From assembly GCA_015832175.1 (NCBI GenBank), contig WJXW01000016.1, forward strand, positions 1,364,001 through 1,428,000: a stretch of 64,000 nucleotides of DNA, read 5' to 3'. The DNA comes from Paraphaeosphaeria minitans (Eukaryota; Ascomycota; Dothideomycetes; Pleosporales; Didymosphaeriaceae). Under the pieces are notes generated by a model. That model was not told where the DNA came from, made no database searches, and saw only the letters and a program-made list of their open reading frames with translations. This document shows positions 12,301-23,678 of the stretch, in pieces. A program made the translations under genes and the position numbers. The stretch's first letter is position 1; the number at the start of each line of letters is the position of its first letter.

Positions 12301-13503
12301 ATTTCTACTAGAGGATATAACCTTACAGCCTAATTTAGTAAAATTTAGATTTAGACCTCTTTCTGTAAGTCTATTTAGGCTTATAAGGTTAACACCTAGT
12401 TCTGGCACGAATAAAACCTTACTTAAGGTTACTTTCTTACTTGTTTTAGTAAATAGGAGTTCTATATTTCCAACCCCTTTTGCTACTATAGAGCTATCAG
12501 AATTTCCCCATTTAATAGAGGTATCTGTAGGTTCTAAAGTAGTAAATAACTCTTTTATATAACAAGTATGTATAGTTGCGCTAGAATCTAGTATAAAGTC
12601 TATTTCTTTAGACTTATTTTTGGGTTTTTTAGTAGTAAGAATAGTCTCTCTATCTTTTTCTTTTAGAAGAGTATTATTACTACTTTCTTTATCAAACTTT
12701 CCCTTTCTAGCCTTATAGTTTTTAGGCTTTTTATTAGGGAATTTAATCTAGCAATTAGACTCTATATGTCCCTGTTTACTACAGTAGGAATAAAGGTCTT
12801 TTTTACTATTTCCTCTAGTAGGCATAGACATTTCTATGTCTTCTTTATCTTCTCTAGAGTTATCATTATTTACTCTAGGAAGTAGATTACTATTAGTAGA
12901 GCCTTTTCTTATAGAACTTAGTCTCCTAGATTCGTCGAGGAGCTAGCTTACTATAGAATCTAAATCTAGGTCTTCTTCCTTTTTATTGTTTATTCTAATA
13001 GATTGAGTAATAACTGCAATAATGTACTTATAATCCCTACTATTTAGATTGTTTAGAAGTAGGGCTACTAGGAACTTTTTAGGAAGATTAATAGACTTAG
13101 CCTCTAGGTTATTTACTAGCCTGTTAAAGTTATTAACGTAGCTTTCTAGATTATTTTTATAGCTAGTTAAAGTAGTGTTAATAAGGTTTTTACTTAGTAT
13201 AAATTCACTACTAAATCCCTTTAGCTTATAAAGTTCTTTTAACTTATTCCAAAGTATATAGGAATTTGTTATAAACCTAGTTTGTACTAGAGGGCCATCT
13301 TCTAAGGAAAGTTTTAAAATACTAGTAGCTTTAGAAGCTTTTTCCTGTAGAACGGCTTATTGTTCTAGAGTTAGATCTTGAATATTACTAGACATAACCT
13401 CTAGACAACCCTCTTTAATAAGGTAGGCCTCTATTCTAATAGACTAAATTTCGTAGTTCTTAGAACCACTTAACTTAGGGATTTTAAATAGAGAGTCTCC
13501 CAT
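9370..13503 (-). pseudogene. Copia-B gag-pol polyprotein, full-length frame with nonsense codons only
   Basis: ATG at 13503 begins MGDSLFKIPKLSG. The gag knuckle YSYCSKQGHIESNC (about 12785-12740) has its first Cys changed to Tyr. The protease motif ILDSSATIHT lies near 12590. A conserved PELGVNLISLNRLT segment follows (about 12400), then GAG-pre-integrase and integrase (HNRLGHIN near 12115; PYTPEQNRPAE near 11630). RT carries an intact HVDDILVFA (10371 and below), and RNase H carries ALSSAEAEYIALKEA (about 9738-9690). These landmarks are all in register (13503, 12408, 10371 and 9738 share one codon phase). About twenty TAA/TAG codons interrupt it, mostly at Gln or Trp sites. The TAA at 9370-9372 may be the true end. 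Confidence 0.93.
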
Positions 13504-14640
13504 TTTATCTAGTCTTATTATATATGGACTAGTAGGGTAAGTACTTCTCTAACTTCTAGATCTTAATAAGATTCTAGGTTAAAATATGGGTTTAATCGCC
13601 TTATACTTCTTAATTTAGAAGATTTAGGTCTTATAGGGGTTTAATTGCCTTATACTTCTAGTTTACTTTTTAGAAGTTATAGGACTTATAGGTTTCTAGA
13701 TTAAACCTTTTTTTTTTTAGGTATCTAGAATTAAACCTAAAATGCCTTCTTCTCCTTAATTCTTAGGAGATCTAGGTCTTTTGTCTAGAGATATATAACT
13801 TTTCTCTAAACAACCCCTTAATAATCTTCTACTAGGTAGAAAGCCTATAATAATAGGTCTTATAACTTCTAGAGAATAATCCCTAAGTTCCCTTTTTACC
13901 TTTTATAAGGATAACCTTTTCTATCTCTTAATAATAGAGAATAGCCCTAGGTTTTTTAGGGAAAAAATGCCTTCCTAGGCGTAAATAGATTCTACTTTTT
14001 AGTGGTAAAACTAGCTTAGGCTAGGCTCTACTAGATTTCCCTTATCTAGAAGAGGCTATATAGTAGGGACTATTCTAGGTAACTGTTTTCTACGCAGTTT
14101 CTAGAATAATTTAATCCTACTACTACCTTCCTAACACTAGTTAAACGGCCTAGTTTTGTATACCTTTAGTTCTAGGAGAAATCACTCTTGCATAGACTTT
14201 ACTCCTAGTTCACCTTATTACTCCTCTATTACTAGAGGTAAGGCAGGTAGGGACGGCTAGGATAGAACCTTAGAGAATACTAGCCTAACTTATAAAGTAA
14301 TAGGCCTATTCTCTTTACCCTTTACTGGATAGATAACTATAACTAGGCAAACTAGGCTAGGCTAGAACGCTTATATAAGCCTCCTAACTCTATATCTCCT
14401 AGAGAGGTAAGAAATAGTTCTTTCTAATAAAATATATTTCTAGAGAGATATAGTCTCTAGAATTTTATTCTAGTAAGGAATTAAACTAAAGGTTATATAA
14501 CCTAAATAGTTTCCTTCTAGAAATGCCCTCTTTCCTTATAGGGTTAAAAGTTACCCTTTATAGGAAACTCTATAGTAGTTTAAACTAATAGGTAAATGCC
14601 TAAATAGTACTACTAATAGACTAATACGTAGTAGAAGGCT
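13504..14640. other. Copia-B untranslated leader
   Basis: About 1.1 kb lies between the primer site and the gag ATG. It contains a short direct repeat with GGGTTTAAT-GCCTTATACTTCT (first copy near 13590, second near 13640). I see no open frame and no other gene. Confidence 0.6.
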
Positions 14641-14657
14641 AGGCCAGGCTTATAACC
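14641..14657 (-). other. Copia-B primer binding site, initiator tRNA-Met half
   Basis: Directly inside the 5' LTR the minus strand reads GGTTATAAGCCTGGCCT. It complements the initiator tRNA-Met anticodon arm, with one G-to-A change in the CAU complement. Confidence 0.6.
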
Positions 14658-14872
14658 TGTAAAGAGGAGGTAGAGGCTAGAGGATAAAGGGTAACCTTCT
14701 AGACCTTCTAGTACCTTCTCTCCCCTAGTACTAGTTACCTAGAATAGTAGAGACTAGAGTAATAGAGGGTAGATTGAACGTACTTAAATAGAGCAATAGA
14801 ACCTTAGGTATAGACTTAGAATTGCTATCTAGGATAGAGAGTACACGTAGAAGGTAACTCTTCTTATATACA

Positions 14873-14880
14873 TATAGTAG
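14873..14880 (-). promoter_or_regulatory. Copia-B TATA box
   Basis: TATATAAG on the minus strand lies 40-140 bp downstream of the ACGT array, which is a normal enhancer-to-TATA layout. Confidence 0.5.
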
Positions 14881-14920
14881 AGATTCTAGAGTATTCTACT
14901 AAGTAATTCTCTACTATCTA

Positions 14921-15015
14921 TAACGTTACCTATGACGTCACCTATAACGTCACCTTATGACGTCACCTATAACGTTACCTAGTATCTATAGGGCTATGAC
15001 GTCATTATGACGTTA
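14921..15015. promoter_or_regulatory. Seven-site ATF/CREB-type (TGACGTCA) array in the Copia-B U3
   Basis: Octamers start at 14921, 14933, 14945, 14958, 14970, 14997 and 15008. Three are perfect TGACGTCA palindromes; the others differ only by G-to-A or C-to-T, as RIP would produce. Spacing is 11-13 bp (one gap of 27), about one helical turn. TGACGTCA is the known site of ATF/CREB-class bZIP factors. Control by such a factor is inferred. Confidence 0.6.
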
Positions 15016-15087
15016 TTATAGAAAGTTCTAGAATATAGAAAAGGTAACTCTAGGAACCTTTAAAGGTTACTTATCCCTTATAATAGT

Positions 15088-15417
15088 TCCTCTAGGAAGT
15101 GTCCTAGTCTTAAGGCTATATTATTATTGTCTTTCTTAGTTATGCGACGTGTCTACGTTTAGTTATTGCTAGTTTAATTATATAACGTGTTTTTTAGGGT
15201 TGTTAGGAGGTTTACTATCTCCTTTCTTTCTATAGAATAGCTTAGACTAGATTGTGCGACTCTTTACAAATGTACGCGCTTTATTTCTACTTATTATATA
15301 ATCTAAAATTTAATCTCTAGTAAAGGTAACAATACAGAGCCTATATATCTAGCTTATAGGGCGCTCCGTCTTTAGACCTTACTAGTTTATAGTTAATTAT
15401 AATTAACTACTAATTAG
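15088..15417. other. GagX-1 leader, third piece
   Basis: It aligns with 23310-23678 and, inverted, 58740-59090. It includes part of the 38-bp leader repeat that has more units in the other copies. I see no frame. Confidence 0.6.
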
Positions 15418-15655
15418 TGTAGGTTTAGCTTAATCTGTAATTAAGTATTTAAGGGTTAATAGTATACTATTATATAAAGGGTAAGAAGTAGGTTTAATTA
15501 ATTACATCTAGTCTATTATACAAAAGGGCACTAAGGATCTTATAAAGTCTCTATCTCTTAGCGCTACCCTAAGTAGTAGGCCATTGTGCGGATTACTACA
15601 GGCAGGTAGGCCCCTACTTTACTTAGTGCTACTTATACGATAAACTGTATAGACA
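15418..15655 (-). repeat. GagX-1 5' LTR, short form
   Basis: It is 238 bp, from TGTAGGTTTAG to GTATAGACA, with one copy of the 74-bp unit that is doubled in the 312-bp LTRs. Chromo-2p RT sequence begins at 15656. Confidence 0.85.
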
Positions 15656-18440
15656 ATTACTAAATGTTATAGAATTATAAGATTAACTATCTTAAGCTAA
15701 GATATTTATAATAATAGATCTAAGAGATAGTTACTACCTTATATAAATTAAAAAAGGGGAAGAATAGAAAACAGCGTTTTAATTACGCTATAGACTATTT
15801 AAATATATAGTTATACCTTTTAGACTTATAAACGCACTAGCAGCTTTTATAGCACTTATTAATAATATACTCTGTAAATATCTAGACATATTTGTTATTA
15901 CATATATAGATAATACCCTTATCTTTTCTAAAAAGAAATTTAACTACACTAAGCATATATAGATAGTATTAGAAGCACTAGATAAAGCATGCCTTTATAT
16001 TAAACTTAAGAATTATAAGTTTAACGTTAAATAACTTAAATTCCTAGGACATATTATTACTATAGAAGGAATTGAGATGGCACTAGGTAAAATTAAATGT
16101 ATTAAAAACTAGCTAATATTAAAAATAGCTAAGAACATCTAAGAATTCTTAGGATTCTATAGATTTAACTAATAATTCATCTAAGATTACGTAAAGGTTA
16201 TAATACCTTTAATAAATCTTATAAAGAAGAATGTACTTTTTAAATAGATAAATAAGTGTAGAATGTTATTCTAACTCCTTAAGATAGTATATATTATAGA
16301 ACCTATCTTTGTTTATTTTAGAAGTAATAAACCACCTTACTTGAAAATAGACACTAGCAATCTTACGCTAGGCGCCTACGCTAAATAAGAACGTAATAGT
16401 AAATAGTACCTACTTACCTACTACTTATATAAATTTAATAACGCCAAAACATAATATAACGTATATAATAAATAACTCTACGCTATTATTAAAGCCTTAA
16501 AGCACTAGAGGATTTACGCGCTTAGTTACTTAATACTAGAAATCTATATAGATTATAAAAACTTTCTGAGCTTCACAACGACAAAAGAACTTACGCTATA
16601 ATAATAAAGATAGTTGTAGACTACTAGGTAGTATAAGTTTAAAATTATCTATATAGCTAGAAAAGAAAATAGTAGAGTAGACGCTCTTAGCCAATAAAGT
16701 AATCTAGTAGGAGAAAAGGTAAAAACCTTCTCTATAATCCTTTATAAAGCTAAAGATAGATCTCTAGAACTAATAGCAGAACTAAATTAACTTTTAGTAA
16801 TTAACTAAGAAGTTCTAGAATATCTATAGACTAAGATTATCTAATAATACTATAATAACCCTATATACGGACACCTAGGTATTACAAAAATAATAAAACT
16901 TATCTAAAGAAATTACACCTTTTAGGAATTAAAGAAGCTATAATAGCTTATATCTACAAATATATAGAATGCTAGAGAAATAAACATAGTACACATTTTA
17001 AATATGAAGAGATATAAGTAATTAGAATACTAATAGTACTAAAGGAAGATATTACTATAGATTTTATTATAGGAATTCTAAACTCTAAGGATCTAATAAT
17101 AGGAATTAAATACAATAGTATACGAGTAATAGTCTACTAACTAACTAAGTATATTAAGCTTATTCTATATCTTAAAAGAATAATAGTAAAGGAACTCGCT
17201 TTTCTTATCCTAGACTAATTAATTAGACACTATAGAATCCCAAAAATAATTATTAGTAACAGAGATAAGCTCTTTACATTACATTACTAGATAATACTTA
17301 TAGCCCTACTTAGAATAAAACAAAAGCTATTAATAGCTTACTATCTATAAACAGATAGATAGATAGAACGTATAAACTAAACTATAGAAACCTACCTACG
17401 CATCTTTTATAATAGTTAGAAGAATAACTAGATTTTATTACTATTTAAAGTATAGTTAGCCTATAACTACAAAGTATTAGTAGTATTAGGATATACACTA
17501 TTTTATATAAACTATAGAAGACACATACATCTCTTTAATTAATAATTTCCTATAATGATTAAGGTAAAAGAAGCTATAAATATAGTAGAAAATATAAAGA
17601 AAATATACTAACAACTCTAAGAGAACCTTAAAAAAGCTTAATAGCGATTAATTTCTTACTAAAATTAAAAACGTAAAACAGCACCTTAGCTAAAGAAGGG
17701 GGATAAAATATATCTACTTATAAAGAACCTTTAAACTTAGAAGAAGAAATACAAAAAACTAGATTATATTAAGATTAAACTATTTTATATTTCTAAGTAA
17801 ATATGACTAGTAAACTATAAGTTAGAACTACCGCCAGACGCAAAGATATACTTAGTATTCTATATATTACTACTAGAACTAATAGACTCTAATATACTAA
17901 TTAAGACTACCTTCTACTACTAGACTAAGGAGAGAAATAAATTTAAAGTTAAAAGAATTCTAGATTATAATTAGAAAAATAATATATACTGTCTGTACAG
18001 TTTATCGTATAAATAGCACTAAGTAAAATAGGGGCCTGCCTACCTATAGGGACCCGCACAAGGACCCACTACTTAGGTTAGCGCTAAGAGGCAGAGACTT
18101 TATAAGGCCTTGCCTACCTATGAGGACCCGCACAAGGACCCCCTACTTAGGTTAGCGCCAAGAGGCAGAGACTTTATAAGGTCCTTAGTGCCCCTTTGTA
18201 TAATAGACTAGACGTAATTAATTGAACCTACTTCTTACCCTTTACACAATAGTATACTATTAACCCTTAAATGCTTAATTGCAGATTGAGCTAAACCTAC
18301 ACATACCTTATTAAGTAGAAAGGTTACCTACATAGTAAAAACACTTAGGAACTAAAGAACTACCTAGGAAACTATTAATAAAAGATTAGAGAATTCCACT
18401 AATAACCTACGCAGTATAATATTATTCTTACCTAAGATAG
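15656..18440 (+). pseudogene. Chromo-2p pol: RT, RNase H, integrase, chromodomain
   Basis: It starts inside RT at the point matching about 31879 of Chromo-1. RT reads YIDNTLIFS near 15910, with the second catalytic Asp replaced by Asn. RNase H (near 16345), the integrase HHCC/DDE core (16830-17500) and the C-terminal chromodomain follow. The chromodomain is split by the solo GagX LTR at 17990-18301 and resumes at YLIK-type sequence after 18302. Stops are TAA/TAG at Gln or Trp sites. Confidence 0.85.
17990..18301 (+). repeat. Solo GagX LTR, long form, in the Chromo-2p chromodomain
   Basis: It is 312 bp, from TGTCTGTACAG to AAACCTACA. The 5-bp duplication is TATAC (17985-17989) and CATAC (18302-18306); the uninterrupted site in Chromo-1 reads CGTAC at the same place. 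It contains the 74-bp unit twice. Confidence 0.9.
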
Positions 18441-18489
18441 TAAAGGCACTAGATTATTCTAGAACTCTAATAGGAAATCCTTAAAAGTG

Positions 18490-19043
18490 CTCTAGATTAT
18501 AGGGGATAAAAAAGAACCTAAGGGAGTCTTATTAACTATTAGATTAATAGCGTTATAAGATTTAGCCTTCTTAATATTCTTCTCTTTAACCACTATTATA
18601 TCCTTAGTATGCTTATCTAATAAATCTATTTACTAACGCAACTAATCTTCGTATATACGTATAATATGTAATTTCTCTAACGCCTTTTTATAGGCCTTAA
18701 ACACAGCCTCCTACGTTTCTCTTAACTCTTTTATTTATATACGTAACTTCTTCTTTATAAATAAACGCTTAAACTTAGACTCTAAAACGTGTGCATTATA
18801 ATATTAACCTTAATAAACATATTCCCTATATTTTCTAGACTAAACATAAGCCTTTTAAATATAGTTATATTTTATATATATTAAGTATTTCTTAACTATA
18901 ACTTTGCTAAAGGAGTTAATAAAATTACTTAGGTAGTAGTAATAGGTAGTGCTAGACTTAGAAAGTTATTTAAGTATAATATAAGTAAGCTAACGCTACT
19001 TATAATATAGGGTAAACTCTAGTTATAACTAGGCATAAGACAT
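18490..19043 (-). pseudogene. Chromo-2p opposite-strand accessory frame (Cys cluster plus coiled coil)
   Basis: It begins ATG TCT TAT at 19043 on the minus strand, just inside the polypurine tract, and runs convergent to pol. It aligns with the plus-strand frame at 19541-20104 in Chromo-2m, where the features are easier to read. It is broken by TAA/TAG codons of RIP type. Confidence 0.55.
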
Positions 19044-19086
19044 AGTTATATAATTTCAAAATAAATCCTAGTAAGAAGAGAAATAA

Positions 19087-19497
19087 TGTTAAATCTAAAA
19101 GAGTAGCTAGTCCTAAAGGGTTAAGGTTAGTTCTTAGGCAGGAGTACTTACAGAAGGTAGAAGGTCTTATTAATATAATAGTATCGTATAAAGTGTAATA
19201 AGTTAATAATTTAGTCTGCTAGAATCTAAATAATAGATTAATAAACAGATTAAACATAAGTATAGAGAGCCTATTGTTGCGTTCCTATATACTTTAAGCG
19301 ATTAGTGGACTAATTACTCTAATTAAACTAATTAAGCACTAATTAGTTACTTAGTATATTAAGTGCTTAGTCTAATTAGTTGTCTTAGCGCTCTAATCAC
19401 ACTTATTAGGTTACGTGACCTCTTATACTATGCCACTTAAATAATAAATATAGATACATATAAAGATAATAGGAGGCCTAGCCTTTAGATCTTAATA
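19087..19497 (-). repeat. Chromo-2m 3' LTR
   Basis: It is 411 bp. Its R-U5 half matches Chromo-1 and Chromo-3, while its U3 (many TAATTAG-type inverted motifs) does not. The polypurine tract GGAGGGAGATAA lies at 19498-19512 in the minus direction. Confidence 0.88.
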
Positions 19498-19540
19498 TTA
19501 TCTCCCTCCTTACTAGGATTTGCCTTTAAATTATATAACT

Positions 19541-20104
19541 ATGTCTTATACCTAGTTATAACTACAGCTTACTCTATATTATAAGTATTGTTAGCTTACT
19601 TATATTACACCTAAATAACCTTCTAAGTCTAGGACTACCTATTACTATTACCTAAGTAATTTTATTAACTCCTTTAGCAAAGTTATAGTTAAGAAATACT
19701 TAATATATATAAAATATAACTATGTTTATAAAGTTTACGTTTAGTCTAGAAAATATAGAAAATATATTTATTAAGGTTAACGTTATAATATGCGCGTTTT
19801 AGAGTCTAAGTTTAAGTATTTACTAGTAAAGAAAGAGAAATTATGTGTATAGATAAAAAGGTTAAGAGAAACATAGGAGGCTACGTTTAAGGCCTATAAG
19901 GAGGCGTTAAAGAAATTATAGGTTATACGTATATATAAAGATTAGTTACGTTAGTAAATAAACTTACTAGATAAGCATACTAAGGATATAATAGTAGTTA
20001 AGGAGAAAAATATTAAGGAGGCTAAATTTTATAAAGCTGTTAATCTAGTAGTTAATAAGACTTCTTTAGGTTTCTTCTTATCTTATAATATAGAGCGCCT
20101 TTAA
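19541..20104 (+). pseudogene. Chromo-2m opposite-strand accessory frame (Cys cluster plus coiled coil)
   Basis: A 188-codon frame begins MSYT at 19541 and reaches TAA at 20102-20104, in register throughout, with internal TAA/TAG where Gln or Arg fits. It runs opposite to pol, between the chromodomain and the 3' LTR. Near codon 65 it reads YVYKVYV, then RKYRKYIY; Tyr sits where the Chromo-1 frame has Cys, so a Cys cluster is inferred. From about codon 90 it is rich in Lys, Glu and Leu (LVKKEKL, EALKKL, VVKEKNIKEAK), typical of a coiled coil. Function is unknown. Confidence 0.6.
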
Positions 20105-20109
20105 AGATT

Positions 20110-20947
20110 TCCTATTAGAATTCTATAATAATCTAGTGCCTTTACTATCTTAGGTACAAATAATATTATACTATATAGGTTGTTAGTAACATTCTCTAAT
20201 CTTTTATTAATAGTTTCTTAGGTAGTTCTCTAGTTCCTAAGTGTTTTTGCTTTATAGGTAACCTTTCTACTTAATAAGATACATATTACTATACTAATTA
20301 TATTCTAGAATTCTTTTAACCTTAAATCTATTTTCTTTCTTAGTTTTATAGTAGAAGACAGTTCTAACTAGTGTATTAGGGTCTACTAGTTCTAGTAGTG
20401 CTACGTAGAATACTAGGTGTATCTTTGCGTCTGGCGGTAGTTCTAACTTATAGTTTACTAGTAATATTTACTTCAAAATGTAAAATAGTCTAACCTTAAT
20501 ATAATCTAGGTTCTTATGTTTTTTCTTCTAAGTTTAAAGGTTCTTTATAAGTAGATATGCTTTAACCCCCTTCTTTAGCTAAGGTGCTGTTTTTTATCTT
20601 TAATTTTAGTAAGAAATTAATTGCTATTAAGCTTTTCTAAGGTTCTCTTAGAGTTATTAGTGTATTTTCTTTTTATTTTCTATTATATCTAGGGCTTCTT
20701 TTCCTTTAATTATTGTAGAAAATTATTAATTAAAGAGATGTAGATGTGTTTTATAGTTTATATAAAATAGTGTATATCCTAATACTGCTAATGCTTTATT
20801 ATTATAGGCTAACTATACTATAGGTAGTAATAAAACCTAATTTTTCTTTTAACTATTATAGTAGATGCGTAGGTACGTTTCTATAGTTTAGTTTGTACGT
20901 TCTATTTATCTATCTATTTGTGAATAGTAAGCTAATAATAGCTTTTG
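20110..20947 (-). pseudogene. Chromo-2m pol, C-terminal part (integrase end and chromodomain)
   Basis: On the minus strand it starts within integrase at the AYYSQ-type motif (near 20930) and runs to the chromodomain (about 20330-20180). About 360 bp of integrase core present in Chromo-1 (33180-33540) is missing at the GagX-2 junction. Confidence 0.8.
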
Positions 20948-21259
20948 TGTTAGTTTGGCTTAATCTGCAATTAAGTATTTAAGGGTTAATAGTATACTAT
21001 CGTGTAAAGGGTAAGAAGTAGGTTTAATTAATTACGTCTAGTCTATTGTATAAAGGGGCACTAAGGACCTTATAAAGTCTCTGCCTCTTAGCGCTAACCT
21101 AAGTAGTAGGTCCTTGTGCAGGTCCTTATAAGTAGATAAGGCCTTATAAAGTCTCTGCCTCTTAGCGCTAGCCTAAGTAGTGGGTCCTTGTACGGGTCCC
21201 TATAGGTAGGTAGGCCCCTATTTTACTTAGTGCTATTTGTACGATAAACTATATAAACA
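20948..21259 (-). repeat. GagX-2 3' LTR, long form
   Basis: It is 312 bp with the 74-bp unit in two copies, and matches 58428-58739 inverted. Confidence 0.88.
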
Positions 21260-21307
21260 CTAGCAACTTTTCTTTTATATAATAGCTTATATCTATTATA
21301 CGCTTTC

Positions 21308-23318
21308 CCTTTCCTATCCTTCTCTATCTATACAGTTAGCCTTCCCCTATTAGAATAGGTTGTAAGGTAGGTGCAGTGTTACTATATAGTAGAGGTTCTA
21401 TTTATACCTACTCTTATATAAATAGGTAGTAACAGCTAACCTACTTAGTTCTTACCCTACTCCTTCGCATAGTAGTAGAGTTATATTATATAATAAGACT
21501 CTTTCTAGGCATATATCCTGTGCGCAAATAGAAAGTAGGGTGTTAAGTAATATAATACTTAGCGCTAGGTCTTAGTAAGTAGGTATAGAAGGATTACTCC
21601 TAGTTGTATAATAAAGGTATATAGTAGAAGTAAGGTATAAGGTAGCTTTCTATACTTCTTCTTTATTACTCTATTAGTTTTATTTATCTTCCTCCTCTTT
21701 TGTGTAATAGTTTTTATCCTCTAGCTCTTCTTTAAAGTTAAGAATATATGCTTGTATATCTATAGTAGAGGGTTTATGTTTATAGAAGTTAGTGTATAAT
21801 AATATATATTGCCTTCTAGCTTACTAGGTATCTCTTAGTAGATAATTAGTAGACTAGTATTCTTCTTTATAGCATATAAAGTATTTCTACTTTATATAAG
21901 AGCTTAAATTTTTAAATTTGCCTCTTCTTTTTAGTCTAAAGGTTAATCTGCTTTTAGAGGGGCTAGATTGTCTTGTATAATTAGGATTATTATATTATTA
22001 ATTAGTGTAGTACACCTTTTTACTATTTTAGAAAAACTATAACTTTTTTCTATCTTTAGTAACTTAGAGTAATGCATAAAGGTCGCTAAGTAAGCCTTTT
22101 ACTATATTTTTAGGGTTAAATATAGCTTATTTAAAGTTAGGATAGCCACATTATACTTATATAATAGTAGTATATAGTTATAGTTTACGACTAAAGTCTT
22201 ATCTAAGAGCCCTTTAAGCTAAGATAAGCTATTAATTATTACTTCTAGGGCCTTATATAATATAGCAGCTAGATTATTCCTTTTGTAGTGTTTAAAGGTA
22301 AGAATGGTCTAGTCTATTTAGTACTAATTATAATTAACACTAGTATTAAAGTGCCTATTTACTCTATCGTATAATTCATCCTATAAAAGTCCTAGTTTAA
22401 TGTTATATAGGTAGTAGGTGCTCGCACGATTAGAAAGAATTCCTAGAAAAATATTTATATACTAGTCCTATAGTATACCTAGCCTATAGTATAGTTCTCT
22501 AAAGACTTTTACCTTATCTACTAAGATATTATACAGCCTACTAGTGTAGTTATTCTCTTTACTCTAAGCCTTTTAAAAGAGAATAATCTTATCTAGCTAG
22601 ATATAAGTATAATCTCCTATTTATTAAGGAAACTAAGAGTGTCTAGCCTCTTTGTACAATGTAGTTTATTAGGCAAAAGTAGTCTAGGTTTTACGCTACT
22701 ACCACTAGTGTGGCTTTATATATAGTGTCTCTGTCCTTGTATATATAGGGATGGGCCCTAGCGGTGCTCTATATATATATACATTACCTATAGATAGTGT
22801 AGGTTACATTATTAAGATCGCGCGAAGTAGTTTAGGTTACAGTTATAGCATTATCGTGTAGAGGGTCTATAGCTTATAGTTAAGCTATAACAGTCTAAAC
22901 AGTTTCTTTATATAGGTGTCCTTTATTATAATATTAGTAGTAATAAAGCCTTCTTTTATAAAGAAAAGTAATAAGCTCTCTTCTTACTATATAACTAATC
23001 TTATTAAAGGTTCTCTCCTTCTAGTTATTAAAATCTTTAGTAAAAGAAGAAGTAACCTCTTTACCTTTAAGACTGCTCGCGCAATATTACGTAATTATAT
23101 ATACTATATAAGTGTTTAGCTGTTTTAAAAAAGAGGGTAGGTGGCTGTGTAGATCTACTCTATCTACCTAGTACTTTTGTGCAATCTCTCCTCTTAAGAT
23201 AATAGCCTTAATATTTATTACTTCCTCTACTTATTAAAGCTATATTACTTTGCCTTCTTACTAAAGAGGCAGTATTAATTATTATGTAACGTCCTTAGGT
23301 TACAGTTCCTCTAAGAAG
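21308..23318 (-). pseudogene. GagX-2 gag
   Basis: It aligns with the GagX-3 gag. The zinc-knuckle region lies near 21900-21830 on the minus strand. It is broken by many stops. A 67-codon open stretch on the plus strand at 22916-23119 is antisense noise. Confidence 0.65.
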
Positions 23319-23678
23319 TCTCCTAGTCTTAAGGGTATATTATTATTATTATCTTTCTTAGTCGTGCAACGTATCTGCGTGTAGTTATTACTAATTTAAT
23401 TATATAACGTGTTTGTATTTAGTTATCGCTGGTTTAATCGTGCAACGTGTTTTTTAGGGTTATAAGGGGGTTTACTATCTCCTTTCTTTTCTATAGAATA
23501 GCTTAGACTAGATTATACAGCTCTTTAAAGATATACGCGCTTTATTTATACTTATTATATAATCTAAAATTTAATCTCTAGTAAAAGTAATAATATAGAG
23601 CCTATGCATTTAATTTATAGGGCGCTTTGTCCTTAGACCTTACTAGTTTACAGTTAATTAGAATTAACTACTAACTAG

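Larger units (their letters stand above)
8815..15082 (-). mobile_element. Copia-B, complete Ty1/copia element, the least damaged in the window
   Basis: LTRs of 425 bp (8815-9239 and 14658-15082) begin TGTAAAG and end CCTTACA or its RIP form. The target duplication ATAGT lies at 8810-8814 and 15083-15087; removing the element restores the sequence seen at 23300-23320. The internal region has a 1.1-kb leader, one gag-pol frame of 1377 codons with no frameshift, a short polypurine tract (about 9240-9252) and an initiator tRNA-Met primer site. This is the only copy here. It shows lighter RIP than its neighbours. Confidence 0.96.
14658..15082 (-). repeat. Copia-B 5' LTR
   Basis: It is 425 bp, flanked on the right by ATAGT. 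It holds the promoter: an ACGT-site array at 14921-15015 upstream of a TATA box at 14873-14880 in the minus direction. Confidence 0.93.
1..15655 (-). mobile_element. GagX-1, gag-only LTR element, cut by the window edge and split by two Copia insertions
   Basis: Three pieces (1-911, 8443-8809, 15088-15655) align end to end with the undisturbed copies at 20948-23916 and 58428-61466. They are separated only by Copia-A1 (target duplication TAATA) and Copia-B (target duplication ATAGT). Only the 5' LTR, at the right end, is inside the window; the 3' end lies left of base 1. The element is inserted in the reverse transcriptase of Chromo-2p, whose sequence resumes at 15656. The matching left target duplication is outside the window and cannot be checked. 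Confidence 0.85.

Noticed and set aside
12118..12408. 96-codon minus-strand open frame
   Set aside because: It is real coding sequence but only a stop-free piece of the Copia-B gag-pol frame (PELGVNLISLN region), so it is annotated within 9370-13503 and not as a separate gene.
12134..12562. 142-codon plus-strand open frame
   Set aside because: It is the antisense shadow of the Copia-B protease/pre-integrase region, with no recognisable features of its own.
17990..18301. Paired inverted copies at 15418-15655 and 17990-18301 considered as terminal inverted repeats of a DNA transposon
   Set aside because: Each has its own LTR ends. The second has its own 5-bp target duplication and the first ends GagX-1, so they are separate LTRs that happen to be inverted.
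22916..23119. 67-codon plus-strand open frame
   Set aside because: It lies antisense to GagX-2 gag and is broken in GagX-1, so it is chance.
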